Assembly (NCBI GenBank): GCA_947034885.2
Contig: OX344750.2
Location: 44,750,821-44,814,820 of the forward strand
From: Thuidium tamariscinum
Taxonomy: Eukaryota > Streptophyta > Bryopsida > Hypnales > Thuidiaceae
Reading direction: 5' to 3'
Length of the DNA stretch: 64,000 nt
Positions 36,057-48,167 of the stretch are shown piece by piece. A program made the position numbers and the translations under genes. The notes beneath the pieces are model-generated. The model had not been told where the DNA came from, made no database searches, and was given only the letters and a program-made list of their open reading frames with translations. Within the stretch, counting starts at the first letter, position 1; the number at the start of each line of letters is the position of its first letter.

Positions 36057-36100
36057 TTAACCCTTAAAGGACTGAGCTACATTTTTTTGGCAACACAAAA
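36057..36100. mobile_element. Left end of a T2-type TTAA element
   Basis: TTAACCCTTAAAGGACTGAG at 36057-36076, followed by a run ending TTTTTTTGGC, matches the left end of the element at 4414 (TTAACCTCTAAAGGACTGAG, then TTTTTTGGC). The LINE target duplication overlaps its TT, so the LINE landed exactly at the tip. I found no convincing right end downstream; the element is truncated or has diverged. Confidence 0.5.
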
Positions 36101-37698
36101 ATTTTAGGTAGGTATATGTGGTTAGAGATTTTAATCATTTTTTTTTGAAATTTTCACACAATATGTTGGCAATGACATCTTTAAGACCTAACAATTTTTA
36201 TACATTAGAGGGGGTTTGAGGTCTACGAAGGGCTGTTTTGAGACTATTCTTGAGACTGTTCCCAAAACGGTTGACGACTATCAGGCTAGAAATTTAAAAA
36301 AATTTAAAAAAATTAATTTTTTTTTTGAGTCTTGAAATGTGAACAAAAGTCAAAAAAAATTCAAAAAAAGAAAATAATGATGTGGTACAGTGGTAGTCAC
36401 TCGACCACGTAGGATTCCTACAATTTTGCGTTCCTACAGTAGTTCTTGTGTTTTCAGACTTTGAAAACTCGCAATCTTCTTTAGCCCTCAATTCCCCTCT
36501 AATGACTTTTGACTACATAATTAAAAAGTTCTTCCATGATATATTTTTTCTTTTTCAACTTAGGCAATCCAAATATATCTAAACAAATCACTTTTTCTTA
36601 AAACAAAAATTTGAAATCGGTTATCTAGATTTATACATATGTAGAAAGCTTTAAATCATGTTAGTCTAAAAGTCCTTTATTTTACTCTCAAATTTTCAAC
36701 ATTTTTTAAAAAACAACAACATTGGATGCAAATTATTGATTACAACATTACACTAATTGGTATTGGCATTTTTCAATCTCATAAATAAATTCTTATTCAT
36801 TTAGTATTTTGAATCATTCACTAGTTTTATCTACTTACTATTTTTTTCCTATATGTTGAACAATTCAAAATGATTAAAATTTTTTTAAGTATTTAGCCAA
36901 CTTGCTTTGAATAAAAAAATCCAAAAAATAACCACTAGTTTGGACATTGTGAGCTTGTCAAGTGCAACTTTTCAACTTTTTGCAAGGCTAAAAAAAAGAT
37001 TTTTGTAAATTCAAACAATAATATATGAAATTTTACATGGCAAAAAAATTTGAATTTCTTTGCACATCTTCTCAAACCAATTTACTACAAGATTGTATAG
37101 TTACATGTATCAAAAGATGTTTTATTTTTCTAAAATTTGGTACTTACACTAGATAAGGCATTTTTGAACTTAAATTTTTTTTTTGTAAGAATATGGTCAA
37201 GAAACTTTAGGGATTAAAATTTTCATCATATAAGAGTGCTTGAAAATTTATATGCCTATGGAGGGAACAAAATAACAAGGGTTCTTAAGGGATAACACCA
37301 ACGATTCATTACAACAATGCTTGTTATATGAACTTGGCCAACAAAACATTGAAGCTATAATTTCAATGCATTTGTATGAAAACAATAGCATGGAGTATAT
37401 GATTCATTTTTTCAACTAATGTTTATATAAATTTGAAACTATCATTGAGCATTAAATTATTCTAATAAATTTTTTTTTTCAATTTTGGTACTTGATTGCA
37501 CCACAAAAAATAATTTGGTGAAAAACAACAAGAAATTGTAAAGTTTTTCACCATAAAACTTTGATTTAAAAAATATATATATTCTTCAATAAAATCGCAA
37601 GATTGAGATGAAAACATCATTACGGACATGTGATATATGTATTAATGTGATGTTTTCTATCCAATAAGTGAATGAATGTTGCAATTTGGATCACCACT
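36101..37698. other. AT-rich spacer
   Basis: No gene or complete element was recognised. It may include the body of the TTAA-type element beginning at 36057. Confidence 0.5.
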
Positions 37699-38434
37699 AG
37701 GTGATTGCAAGAAACACTTGTCCTATTTTATGTCACATAATATATGCTAATTTGTTTTTTGGCCATAATTTTTGTGTTTTGGCTTCAAATGATTTAAGAT
37801 TTATAGGAAAGGTATTCATGACTATCATACATGTTCCCTAATTTTTTCATAGTTTTTAAAAATAATTTACTATCCAAAAATAATTGAATGTCACAATTGA
37901 ATGTCACACTTTGCATTTTAGGGTTTTTTTGTACTGAGGAGTACCTTTCTTTTTAATGATTTTGAGATGAAATTTGGATGAGATGGTCTACTAGTAGACT
38001 TCTAGCTCTCTAAGAAAGGATTTTAAAAAAATAGTTAATTTTATGAAGTGTAGATTTTGGAAGTCTACAAAGTGAGCTTCTTTTCGCTTGTATTGTGAAA
38101 CATATAAAATATTATTTTGGTGATTCTTTTGGTGAATGACCATTTCTATAGAATTGTTGCAAAAGACCAGTTTTAATCTTTTGTATTTACTTATTAATAT
38201 TATTATTATTTTTTCCTAATTAAAACATGAAGGTATGTATTTTCTTGAAATTTGACAATTGACACTTTTCAAGTTACCCTATCTAGAAATTGTTCTTATG
38301 CAATTCCTTCCATGGGCACCTTCGTCTTAAAGGTGTATATCTAAGTTGTTTTGATTTTAAGGTACTCTAGAGTATTGAGTCATGAGTATTGTTGCAAAAT
38401 AGTTCAAGTGTAAAGTGTTTCTTGCAATCACCCT
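37699..38434. mobile_element. MITE family M3, copy 2
   Basis: A 736-bp element flanked by ACT on both sides (37696-37698, 38435-38437). Inverted ends are AGGTGATTGCAAGAAACACTT and AGGGTGATTGCAAGAAACACTT. The interior shares blocks with copies 1 and 3, such as the 'ataacttttg' segment after the left end and the 'ccttc..ttaaaggt.tata' segment before the right end. No coding frame. Confidence 0.8.
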
Positions 38435-38558
38435 ACTATACAATTTTATATTGCCATTGGCTTTGACACTTCATAAAAAGTGATGAAAAAAAACAAAACT
38501 GATATTAATTGTAGTATTGAATCATAAGGAAACTAATGGTACTTATTAATTTACCATC

Positions 38559-39301
38559 GGGTGAGTTCAAGAAAGACCGGTCCTATTTCATGTCACAATT
38601 AAAGTGACAGTGTTGTTTTTGGCAATAACTTTTGATGCATGAATCCTATAATTTTGAAATTTTTATTTGAGATGCCTAACTTGATGTTAATGAGATCCCT
38701 TATTTTTTGAAATTTTTAAAAATTAGTTTTATAATTAATTTTTAATTTAGCTAATTTGTGACAATTAGGAGTTTTATGGTTTTTACTACGTTAGGAGTAT
38801 CCAAATTTAATGATTTAGAGCTCAAAATTTTATGGTATATTTGCATAGTAGGGAATCATGTATCCACCAAAAGAAATTTGAAAATATATTATTTTATGCC
38901 TTCCACATGAGTACAAACATCACTTCCATTGCACACAAATTTTTAACATTGAAGATGATTTTTAGATAATTCTTGTGGTGAAAATTAATCATCATCAACT
39001 ATTCCCTAATGGCCAATTTTTAGTTTCTCAAAAAGTTTTTTTTCCTACTTTTTACAAATTAAAATGTAAAAGTGCCTATTTTCATGAGATTTTGTACTTT
39101 TCTAGTTCACCTATTTAGAAAATTTTCCTACATTTTTCCTTCTTAAGTTCATTAGATATCTTCTTCTTTAAGAAATATACATCAAGCATATTTTTCATAT
39201 TTTTAAGAAATTATTTTTCTATTTTTAAAGTACTCCCAAAAAATCAAAAGTACTATAGCCAAAGTGTACAAAAACCTTTCGGTCTTTCTTGAACTCACCC
39301 C
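38559..39301. mobile_element. MITE family M3, copy 3
   Basis: A 743-bp element flanked by ATC on both sides (38556-38558, 39302-39304). Inverted ends are GGGTGAGTTCAAGAAAGACC and GGGGTGAGTTCAAGAAAGACC. The interior is clearly related to copy 1 in the LINE. No coding frame. Confidence 0.85.
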
Positions 39302-39304
39302 ATC

Positions 39305-40194
39305 ATGAATGCCAATACTTTGAGATATAAAATAGGAGGCTTGAAAATCACTTAGCCTCCAAAATTGCTCAACTTCCCAAATGTGCATCTTTGGTACATG
39401 TTGCTTTTTAATCTTTACAATGGTATGCAAATAGTGTACATTTGAAGGGGTGGGCGGTTTTGGAGCCCTATGCCATACTGGCTTCCAAAATTCATAACTA
39501 ATTCCATGAAGCTCCAAAAAAATATGAAATGACTTGGATTAAATACCTATTCTATCTGTCTTTCAAGGAAAATTCAATGAAGAATATTTCAAGAGGTTTC
39601 GCCTCCCCAAAATTCAGTTCCAGCCCATAGATGGTCGGTTTATGGACCTCCTACCTTAGTGCAAGTTTCACAAAAGTTTAGATGGGTCTAATACTGTACT
39701 GTACTGTACAGTGCAAATTTACAGCCACTCAATCATTAGATCATAGTCATAGTCCCATACTAAATCCCCTAACCTGTCCCTCATTAACTGAGAGATTCTC
39801 ATCTTGCTCAATTCCCTACCTCGAGATCAAACCATGGCTCCAAATAGTCCAAAAAGAATCCAAATCATGTGAACTCTCGTGTGAACTAAGTTGCATTGCA
39901 CGAATATTAACCAATTGATCAAGTCTCACAAGTAATTGCACGCCCAGAGCTAGAATTCGATCAGACAGTGAATAATACATGATCCATTTCAAATGTTCAA
40001 TGAGTCCACTTTGTGGGTGAACCATATTCCACTCACTTGTAAAATTCAAATGCAATTCAACACACGTAAACGTCAAACCTAATGTTGCAGCAAAACTGAG
40101 CACGCAAACTTCAACTAATTATCGATCCCCATCGTCGATAATATGTAACGGTCAGACCATGATCGTCAATGATCCACCATGCCATGGTTCTAAT
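39305..40194. other. Spacer and probable 3' end of the F-box-like gene
   Basis: Composition becomes mixed from about 39.7 kb. No independent gene is supported; the last few hundred bases probably include the 3' untranslated region of the minus-strand gene. Confidence 0.4.
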
Positions 40195-41874
40195 TCAGGG
40201 TTTCATGTGCAAGCTCGGTCTGTAAGCAAATCTCAATGTCTCCTCCCCGAATTGATGAATAGTGCCATCGTCCACCGATATGATCTGCGTCTTCGACTCG
40301 CGCGACACCACGTCGAACGACAGCAAATAGTCTTCGAAGGCCACCCAAATGATGCTCCCTCGGGCCTCGCAGCTGAACCAGTTCCGAAAGAACCAATGTT
40401 CTTGGTTGGCAAGAGACTTCAGAATCCGACCACGACGGTGACGATCCAATCGGGTGAGAGGAATCTGGATCCGAAGGACTCCACAATCAACTCCATGTTC
40501 CTGCAGTTCCATAATATAAAAACAAAGGGGCATGAAACCCATTTTTTTCCCGAACTCATCCACACTGTGGAGACTGTCCAACATCCAGTTGTGAAGTTCC
40601 TCCTCTCCGATGAGTAAGGCATCATGAACCTTAGCAGGAAGGACCGCGTACAAGCCTCCCATGCATCCCAAGATCTGAACGTATGGCATTATACTCATGT
40701 CATAAGAAGCCTCCTCGACAGAATACTTGAGGGATGGGATGTGGAACTTCTGCAGAGTGTACTGTTGGACTACTTGCCATATCCCTGTTTCCGCATTGAC
40801 TTCAAAGAGCCGCAAGATACCAACGTTAGTGACTTTTAGGGTGGGCTTCAAACTTGCATGAAAAGCAGCTGTGGATTTTATGTCTGCAAAGTAGAGATGC
40901 CCAGCCACATGTGCACTTGCACAAATGTACTCCCAGGTAACATATAACAAATAATGTCCCGAGGGAATGCGTCGGCCCCATGGACGCTCCTGCGGAAATC
41001 GCAAAGAATTCCAACTGTTGGTGGTAGACGTGTAAACAACCACGAAGTTGCTGAGAGTGAGAATCACTCGATAACTGTTGGCCTCTTCGTCGACCACCAG
41101 GCACGCTTGTACGCCATTTTGATAAGTAATATTCCACGACACCAATCCCAGCAGTCGACAATCAGCTGCAGGGAGTTCCCTGCATTTTCTCGTTAGTGGG
41201 TTGCACACCAGCAGGCGCTGCCAGGATTGAGGCCTGCGACTATTTTTACGTCCATTCGACGTACTCGCCGGCAACTTCGTGGTGTCGGAGATCGAAGAAG
41301 GGTTAGAATCGGCAAGCACCGGGTTCAGGCGCTTGCTGCGACGAATCGGGACAATGCCGCTTGTTCCCTTGATCAGGAGCAGGCCACCAGCGCTGGCAAT
41401 GATGTCGTCTCGAGGGTTGCGGAAGTGCAGCCATTCGTGTGGGAGATGTGTCATGGGAGGGAGTGGGCGGGCCGTTGTCGATGCGTGCTGTGCGCTGGAG
41501 TGCCAGATCCCAGACCATGACGACCATACATCCCTGACCGGGAGCGAGGAAAATTCTCCTTCGAATTGTTCCGTTTGATCTCTAATAACCCTCAAGAGCG
41601 AAGGAAATGATTTCTCGGTCACGACTTTCTCCTTCTTGACAACGATCGGGAAGTACCAATCTCGGGTGTCATCCAGTGTCCGAGCCTTGGCGATGCGTGT
41701 GATGTTGGAGGGATCCCACATTGACCATCTTGGGCAATTGAGTTGCGTCAGCCTGTGGACAGAGAGGAAGGGCATCTGGTGCCACACTACCAAGTCGCCG
41801 ATGGTGATCATCTCCGATTCCGAATGATGATACTGCTCATCAGTGTCAGTGATGCTGGCGTCTAGGGTCGACAT
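40195..41874 (-). CDS. Intronless F-box/propeller-type protein (probable SCF substrate receptor)
   Basis: A single uninterrupted frame of 559 residues starts at the ATG at 41874. Residues about 25-60 (GDLVVWHQMPFLSVHRLTQLNCPRWSMW) could be a degenerate F-box. The better evidence is the region from about residue 210, where LLVCNPLTRKCRELPAADC and VVVYTSTTNSWNSL have the spacing of plant F-box-associated/Kelch-type propeller blades. These proteins recruit targets to SCF ubiquitin ligases. The F-box is weak, so the assignment rests mainly on the C-terminal style and the intronless layout common to plant F-box genes. The mixed sequence upstream to about 42.9 kb is probably leader and promoter. 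Confidence 0.6.
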   Translation of the reverse strand: MSTLDASITDTDEQYHHSESEMITIGDLVVWHQMPFLSVHRLTQLNCPRWSMWDPSNITRIAKARTLDDTRDWYFPIVVKKEKVVTEKSFPSLLRVIRDQTEQFEGEFSSLPVRDVWSSWSGIWHSSAQHASTTARPLPPMTHLPHEWLHFRNPRDDIIASAGGLLLIKGTSGIVPIRRSKRLNPVLADSNPSSISDTTKLPASTSNGRKNSRRPQSWQRLLVCNPLTRKCRELPAADCRLLGLVSWNITYQNGVQACLVVDEEANSYRVILTLSNFVVVYTSTTNSWNSLRFPQERPWGRRIPSGHYLLYVTWEYICASAHVAGHLYFADIKSTAAFHASLKPTLKVTNVGILRLFEVNAETGIWQVVQQYTLQKFHIPSLKYSVEEASYDMSIMPYVQILGCMGGLYAVLPAKVHDALLIGEEELHNWMLDSLHSVDEFGKKMGFMPLCFYIMELQEHGVDCGVLRIQIPLTRLDRHRRGRILKSLANQEHWFFRNWFSCEARGSIIWVAFEDYLLSFDVVSRESKTQIISVDDGTIHQFGEETLRFAYRPSLHMKP

Positions 41875-43920
41875 ATCTGCTAGTCAATTGATTCCACGGA
41901 ATGAACATATATCCAGGACGTCAGTACGTGCTGATGGGGTCAATCAATCTGGCATCTTAATTAGGGTTCAGAAGTCGTGCGGCAATGCATTGGCAATAGG
42001 ACACAGCAAAGGCTGAACTAGCCCGTACTCAATGCGAATGTTGTGCGGGCAATCCATGCATGCTATCACAATCTTCTTAGGGTTCACTTTTTTCTTTACG
42101 TTATCCGAAGAATGCGCATTAAGCACTCTGGTCTTTATCGTTTTGCAAACTCTACTCAGAAGCAGGAAAATAATGAGAAATTACGAAAACGAAAAGTTAC
42201 CTTAAAACAAAAAGTTACCTTAAAACGAAAAGACAGATTAATTTCCTCGGTAAGAATATAGAATGCAACAGTGAGACGAAAAATGCGACAGCAGTGACTG
42301 AAAAGATTGCCCGAATTAACGTGACGGTAGATCGACAAGACCCTGAGCAATCCCAGAAACAAATTGCGAATTCATCTACGACAGAGAAAAATAACGAGAA
42401 ACGCTTGAGAATATTCCGAACCTGCAACTTCCGTTGTAAGCTGACGCGCGACTTGGACGTGAAAAGCTGATGATGAGCTGATGGAGCCTGACCTAGCCTA
42501 CGTACACCAGAGATTGCAAGCATGAGAACAAGAAGCAGGACGACGGAAAATCATGAGCCTCAGCAACTAGCATGCTTAAAAAGTACTTACAAAAGAACGA
42601 TCGATCCCTTGATTGTAACAAGGTGAAAGAAATCTATGCTACCCAGCAATCCTGTTAGAAAAGCGCATGCTCACCGGATCGGAGAGAGAATTGCAGAAAA
42701 AGAACTGTGTCCGACAAAAATTTATCACAAAGGAAGCCTGAGAGTTGAGAGAAAGGTAGGCGCTCGACAAGGGCAAAAACTGCAAACTAAGCCATTTGGA
42801 ATTCGATGAAACTACTGCGGAAAGAAGTACAGGAGGTTTTTAAACCCTCCGCCCTCCCCTCCCCACGAGTCCATACTCTGGATGCCTGATGAAAAGAGTG
42901 CTTTAACTTTCTTCTTTTCCAAATAGTTTCTCAATCATCCGAAGTAATTAGGCCACGTTCTTCACAATTATAGCATCACTCTCTGGTAAAATTTTAGGTA
43001 TCATACTAAGTAATCGTCAGAGATAAAATCCATGTAATTAAATTTGCAAACTTTGCACCAAAATAGTTGTGGAACTTACAATCGAGTATTTTTATTTGAT
43101 ATGCTGATAGGACTTGAATGTGCATAGATGAGAACATTTATTTGCAAAGTTCGTTTGAGGATTTGCGTTTAAAAGGGTCGAAGTATGGCTTCAGCATTGA
43201 TACCTTCTAAAGTATATACTTTGAAATTTTAAATTCTTTTTTACAAGTTTTGTATATATTAATAAGTGTAAATGAAAGTAATTTCTTCGGAACCAAATCT
43301 CGGTAGTACTTCTGGAATGACGCCTTGTTAGTCAAGTTCATAAAAATTAGGTTCTTTCTAATCCTGGGTGATAAGAAAGAAGAAGCCAGTTTCTTCTAAA
43401 TAAACCCCCAAATTAGGGAACTTCAAGAGTTTACCATAGAGGCATAGATGTAGTTTACCACTTATTGATTATTCATACTAAATGGTTGGATCAATCTAGT
43501 TTCAAACAAATTGTTTGTTCACAAGCACTTTACACCATTGTTACGTACTGCTTTGAACAGTGAATCATGATCATGAGTTTCGCCCTTCGGCATGCATATG
43601 GGTTTAGATTGTTGTAGCTTGCAAGCTAGGTACGGTGCTCATGATGAGGATGGCATTGTTGTAATTGTCGAGCTAGTCCTGGTGGGAGAGTTTCGTAATA
43701 TTTACTGAGATTTGAGTTTGCGGTGGGGTGCCATAGGATTCATGATTGCACTTCAGTTTCTAACGATAAAATCATGAGGCAGGTGAGGGACAATTTCCAC
43801 ATCGTTGAAGAAATCAATTGCACCACAAGGCAAGTTTTGTTCGATGATGGAAGTTGCAGGCGTTGATTTCCGAGACTCCTGTGTAAATCCGAACCCTAAT
43901 TGGCGACTATGCTTGCCTTG
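41875..43920. other. Upstream region of the F-box-like gene and spacer
   Basis: 41875-42900 has leader-like composition with a CT-rich block at about 42840-42870. A short tandem repeat (aaaagttaccttaaaac, two and a half copies) lies at about 42190-42235. 42900-43900 shows no gene. Confidence 0.4.
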
Positions 43921-46371
43921 CATTGCAGTTGATCGCTGGTTTGTGTGACCATGTCAGTGTTGCTCCCGTTGCTAATACTTCTCATCTAACTGTGACACCA
44001 CGCTCCTCTCTCCCTGCTAGAAAGCCTCCACTACGCAGATCTGTTTCTTCTACTTTTCGCTCTACCTGATGGCGTTGATCATGGGCGGGATCAAGTCTTG
44101 CATCACGGTGTTCACGGGCGACAGAATACCAACACAACGACACTCAGGAGGCGCGGCGCAAGAAGTCATTTCCCAAGTGCTGGTTCGTGAGCATGAGCTT
44201 TGGCACCATGCTGTCGGTGAGCATTCTGGTGTACGTGCAAGACAATGTGAGGTGGGCGTGGGGTTATGGCGTGCCCACAGCCATCACCGGCAAGGTGTAC
44301 TTGCTAGGGACACCCATCTACCGAAACCAGATTCCTTCGGGGAGCTCCTTGACGTGCGTGGCGCAGGTGGTGTGTTCGGCGGTGAGGAAATGGAACACTG
44401 CCGTCCCTTTGAACTCTGTTTTGTTGTAAGAAGTGGAGGAGAAGGAGGACTCCTCTGCTTTCTGGAGGAGACTTCCCCATACCTACAGCTAGCTTGCGGT
44501 AAGTATTTGGTTAGGGCACTTTGTTATGGACCTTTCTGAACTCATTCTTTGGGGTGGTGGATTGCTTTCAGTTTGAATCTTCAAGAGCGTTGTCATCATC
44601 GGCTTGATCCCCATCAACCAACGCGCATTACCTTTTCAGTGTCTGCGCATGTCTCAACAGTACTACTCCTCTTCCATGCATTCTAGATGATGATCAACTG
44701 CAAAGCTTCCTCAGGTCTCTCCTTTTCCATCCGTCTTTTTGTCCTCTGCAGTTGATTGCTGGGATATGATGTTTTTCTGACAACTGTATGCCTATGTCAC
44801 AATTGCACTCCAACTTCTTTAATCTAACCACCTGCCGTGATCCCGACATAGTTTGAACGTGAGAAATTGCGCAATGGTCATGTGAATGATGGTGTGGCAA
44901 GTGTGCTGGATATTATAGAATGTCATTTTTAGAGGAGGGCACAATAAAGAAGTTTGAGTTTAGCAATCTTCACTGCCCGTGTCGACTTCAATGTTGTACT
45001 GTTTTCATATATCCGAGTTGTGGAGTAACGGAACAGCAAACCCGAGTCATGTCTCTTTCATCAATCGTACCCTTGCAGTTGGATATGATGCTTTGCAGAA
45101 CCCTTATTCCTGAAATGAAAGTATATCAGAACGAAGATGCTGTCAGTGCTTTCTGTAGAATTAGACTGTTTCAGGGACTTTTGGTCAACATCATAAAAGA
45201 ATTTTCCTGAATTATAGGGAGATCTTCGTGCAGGCGCAATGATTGTCTCCCCGACACATGGAGAGTCCTTGACACGATTCATAGGATCCCTCGTATAATC
45301 ATATATTATGACCATGAGGATAATTCCCCATGAATTATGAGGAAGAGTCCGCGTACGATGGTCAAAAATTCCTGAACCTGTATAGAAACCCTCTTGACTG
45401 TTCTTATGAATGCCTATGTCGCAGAACCTAATCTTCGTTGCTAGTGTAGATTTTTTATTTATTACTTACCTATGTCACAGGTTCCTCGACAAGGCAGCTG
45501 TGCGACCTACCGAGCTAGGAAGCATGAGCAAAGGTGAATGAAGTAGCAGTAGTCCGAGCCCATGGGAGCTTTGCACCGAGACGCAAGTGGAAAAAGTGAA
45601 GTTTCTGGTGCGAATGCTGCCCATCTGGTGGACCAATCTCATGTTCTCGGCCGTGTTTGCCCAAATGAGCACCTTGTTCCTGAACCAAGGCGTCACCATA
45701 GACCGTCACATGGACCCCAACTTCGAGATTCCTGCCGCGTCCATATATGCCGCTCTTCATCACGGCCACCAATTGCATTTTCCTGCCTCTGTATGACAAG
45801 TATTTCATGCCCTTTGTGCGCGGTATCACGGGGGATATCAGAGGATTGACGTAACTGCGATGCATAGGGGTGGGGCAGATCCTCTACAGCTTGTCCATTG
45901 CAGTGGCTGCAGGAGTGGAGATGCGGCGTTTGCGAGTTGCGAATGAGGATGGCGTTTCGGACTCCGGCCAAGTGTCCATGTCCATCTTCAGGTTGCTGCC
46001 GCAGTACGTGTTGACAGGCATTTGTGAAGTGTTCATCAGTGTTGGCCAGATGGAGTTTTTTCTGGACCAGGCGCCGGACTCCATGCGCAGCTTGGGCAAT
46101 GCCTTGTACCTCAGTACCGTGGTGGTGGGCAACTTTAATTTGTGAGTAGTCTCTTGGTGTCGATTGTGACGGGAATCACGTATGATCCCAACTGCGGTTG
46201 GATTGGGAACAACCTCAACCGCAGTCACACGGATTACTTCTACTAGCTTCTGGGCATTCTGAGTTTAGTCAATACCCTGATTTTTGTGTGGTGTGCGCAG
46301 GGGTTCACCTACAAGTCTGCATATGTCAGACAGGCTCCGTCACAAAATGTAGAAACTAGTCATTCATAACG
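43921..46371 (+). pseudogene. NRT1/PTR (NPF) family transporter relic
   Basis: NPF proteins are 12-helix proton-coupled transporters of nitrate, peptides or hormones. This relic reads CFFYFSLYLMALIMGGIKSCITVF (44040 region), shifts frame, then SFGTMLSVSILVYVQDNVRWAWGYG and PIYRNQIPSGSSLTCVAQVV. A TAA stands where a Tyr is expected in ...SVLLYE. After an intron of about 1 kb, the last exon resumes at about 45480: RFLDKAAV, TQVEKVKFLVRMLPIWWTN, FAQMSTLFLNQGVTIDRHM, and, after another shift, QYVLTGICEVFISVGQMEFF and APDSMRSLGNALYLSTVVVGN. The tail ends near 46371. The first three helices are not recognisable, and several shifts and stops are present, so it is a pseudogene. Confidence 0.85.
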
Positions 46372-48167
46372 TAGTAGGGGGAGTCACACTTCAAGGCTTC
46401 TGCTCCGAGATTGGAATTGTTTCGTACGAGAGGCTATTAGAATTCCGAACTGGGGTGTATCAAGACTTGTGCTCATGTAATGGAAGTCATTCATGGGAGG
46501 GGTTTCGGAGATATGTAATCCTACAAATGGAGTCAATTTGGGAAACACTCTTTGAAACCTTTTCGAGGGGCCAACCGGAATCATTTCATTCTGAGGTTTG
46601 GGGGGACTCAAAATCCCACAGGGCCGCATTTAGAAACGTATGATAGTTACAGGGCGGACTTCACTAACTCTGTCCAGCTCTACTGGTAGCAGGAGTAGAA
46701 ACCTCTGCTCAACAAATTTTGAATCGGTAGAGAGTTACAAGAGATTGTAGGTACGGGAGATCTGGACGAGGCCAGAATGATCACGGGAAATTTCTGTTCA
46801 TTGTGTTCGGATTGATGACTTGATATCAAATACAATTTTGACTTTATTATAATGTGACGGACTAAAGTGTGATGACTCTGCTGATTGATATACAACAGTA
46901 TGCTCGACTTTGCACTGCCTAAGGGGGCCTATCATAATGAGCTTCAATTCTTTATACACTCTGATGTGTTCACGCCCTGGCATGAAAGTTGTCCAATCAG
47001 ATGTGAAAGAGTTCTAAGAATGCAAGGGATTTATAACTACAGAGTGTGCAATTAACTTAGAGAGGGTTGTGTCTCAAAGTCAAATTGGTGATTCGACATT
47101 TACTATTTAAAACTCACACAATGTGCAGAAGATGCAGCAACATTGAACGGCTCTCAAGTGCATTGTAATCAAGGTTGTGACTGATACAAGACTTTTCGAA
47201 TGTTTCAGCACTCTGAGTACTGAACCAGGGAATCTCATCCATGTATCTACAGCAATGAGATTCACCAACTGCCACTCGAGGCATAGGCTGATAAGTAAAT
47301 TAATTCTATGGTCACTTGGCAGCTGCTCTAAAACTGCGATACTTCAGAGAAAATAGGACACAACCAAAAAAAATGGAAAGAAACGGACTTCAAACAAAGC
47401 GTTATCACACAAGTTGACAACACGATCTGATCGGTAAATAACTCCCATTAATTTCCAAAATACATAGAACAAATGCTTCAATTCGCGCTTTTAGCGAACT
47501 TTCCATACCGAAACTTCATTGAAGAGATCGACAAATCAATTCGAGATTTCACAGTTTTCAACTCTCATTGTGTGCGTCATTACTGACTTTGAAATATGTT
47601 TGATTTGGTACGTCATGGTAGCAGAAGAAAAATAGAACGTTCCGTCTATGTTTGCAAAGTGGTACTTAAAGTCTAATAATACGTATGTCAAAAATCCAGT
47701 GACTTGAATATGAATGTTGTTGTACAAAATCCTAATTCACGCACCACATGATCATAAATATCAACAAAAATCATACAAGTTAGACTGAAACATCGGAGAA
47801 GGCAGACTGGTTTATTTTTCTCAAAACTTTCATCGTACAAGCTAAATTTCAAAGGGTCTAACAAATCGTTACCCCAACCATAATTTCGGAAGTCAAACCG
47901 CACAAACGGTCATTTCATTTCTTAAACTATAGAATCATCCTCTGACTCAGAGTTTCCTACCTCAAAGTGCAAGCAACACCCATGCCCAGTTTCAACAGGG
48001 TCACAAATTTGTTGGAAACTTTTCAACTGAGCCCTACTATCTGAACTAATATGGCGTGCAAACCTCACCTAAATTACACAAATAGAGGATACCTCTACAA
48101 ATTTATGTACAAAGACTACGCTACACCGAATGCCCTACCACTACAAAACGTCAAAACCAGGCAAAAA
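46372..48167. other. Spacer
   Basis: No gene, RNA or element end is supported. The end near 48.0-48.17 kb is probably the 3' untranslated region of the SRC2-like gene. Confidence 0.5.

Larger units (their letters stand above)
29677..36058 (+). mobile_element. LINE retrotransposon (plant L1-type), non-autonomous by internal deletion
   Basis: The insertion is bounded by a perfect 15-bp target-site duplication, aatctttgagtgatt, at 29677-29691 and 36044-36058. The element is 29692-36043 and ends in an A-run of about 12. It contains a GC-rich leader, a broken ORF1 with a DUF4283-like region and a CCHC zinc knuckle, and a broken ORF2 with an APE-type endonuclease, the start of a reverse transcriptase and a C-terminal zf-RVT. 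The catalytic core of the reverse transcriptase is missing, so the copy cannot move by itself. A MITE at 30387-31132 is inserted in ORF1. The near-complete 5' end and the perfect duplication suggest a fairly recent insertion. Confidence 0.95.
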
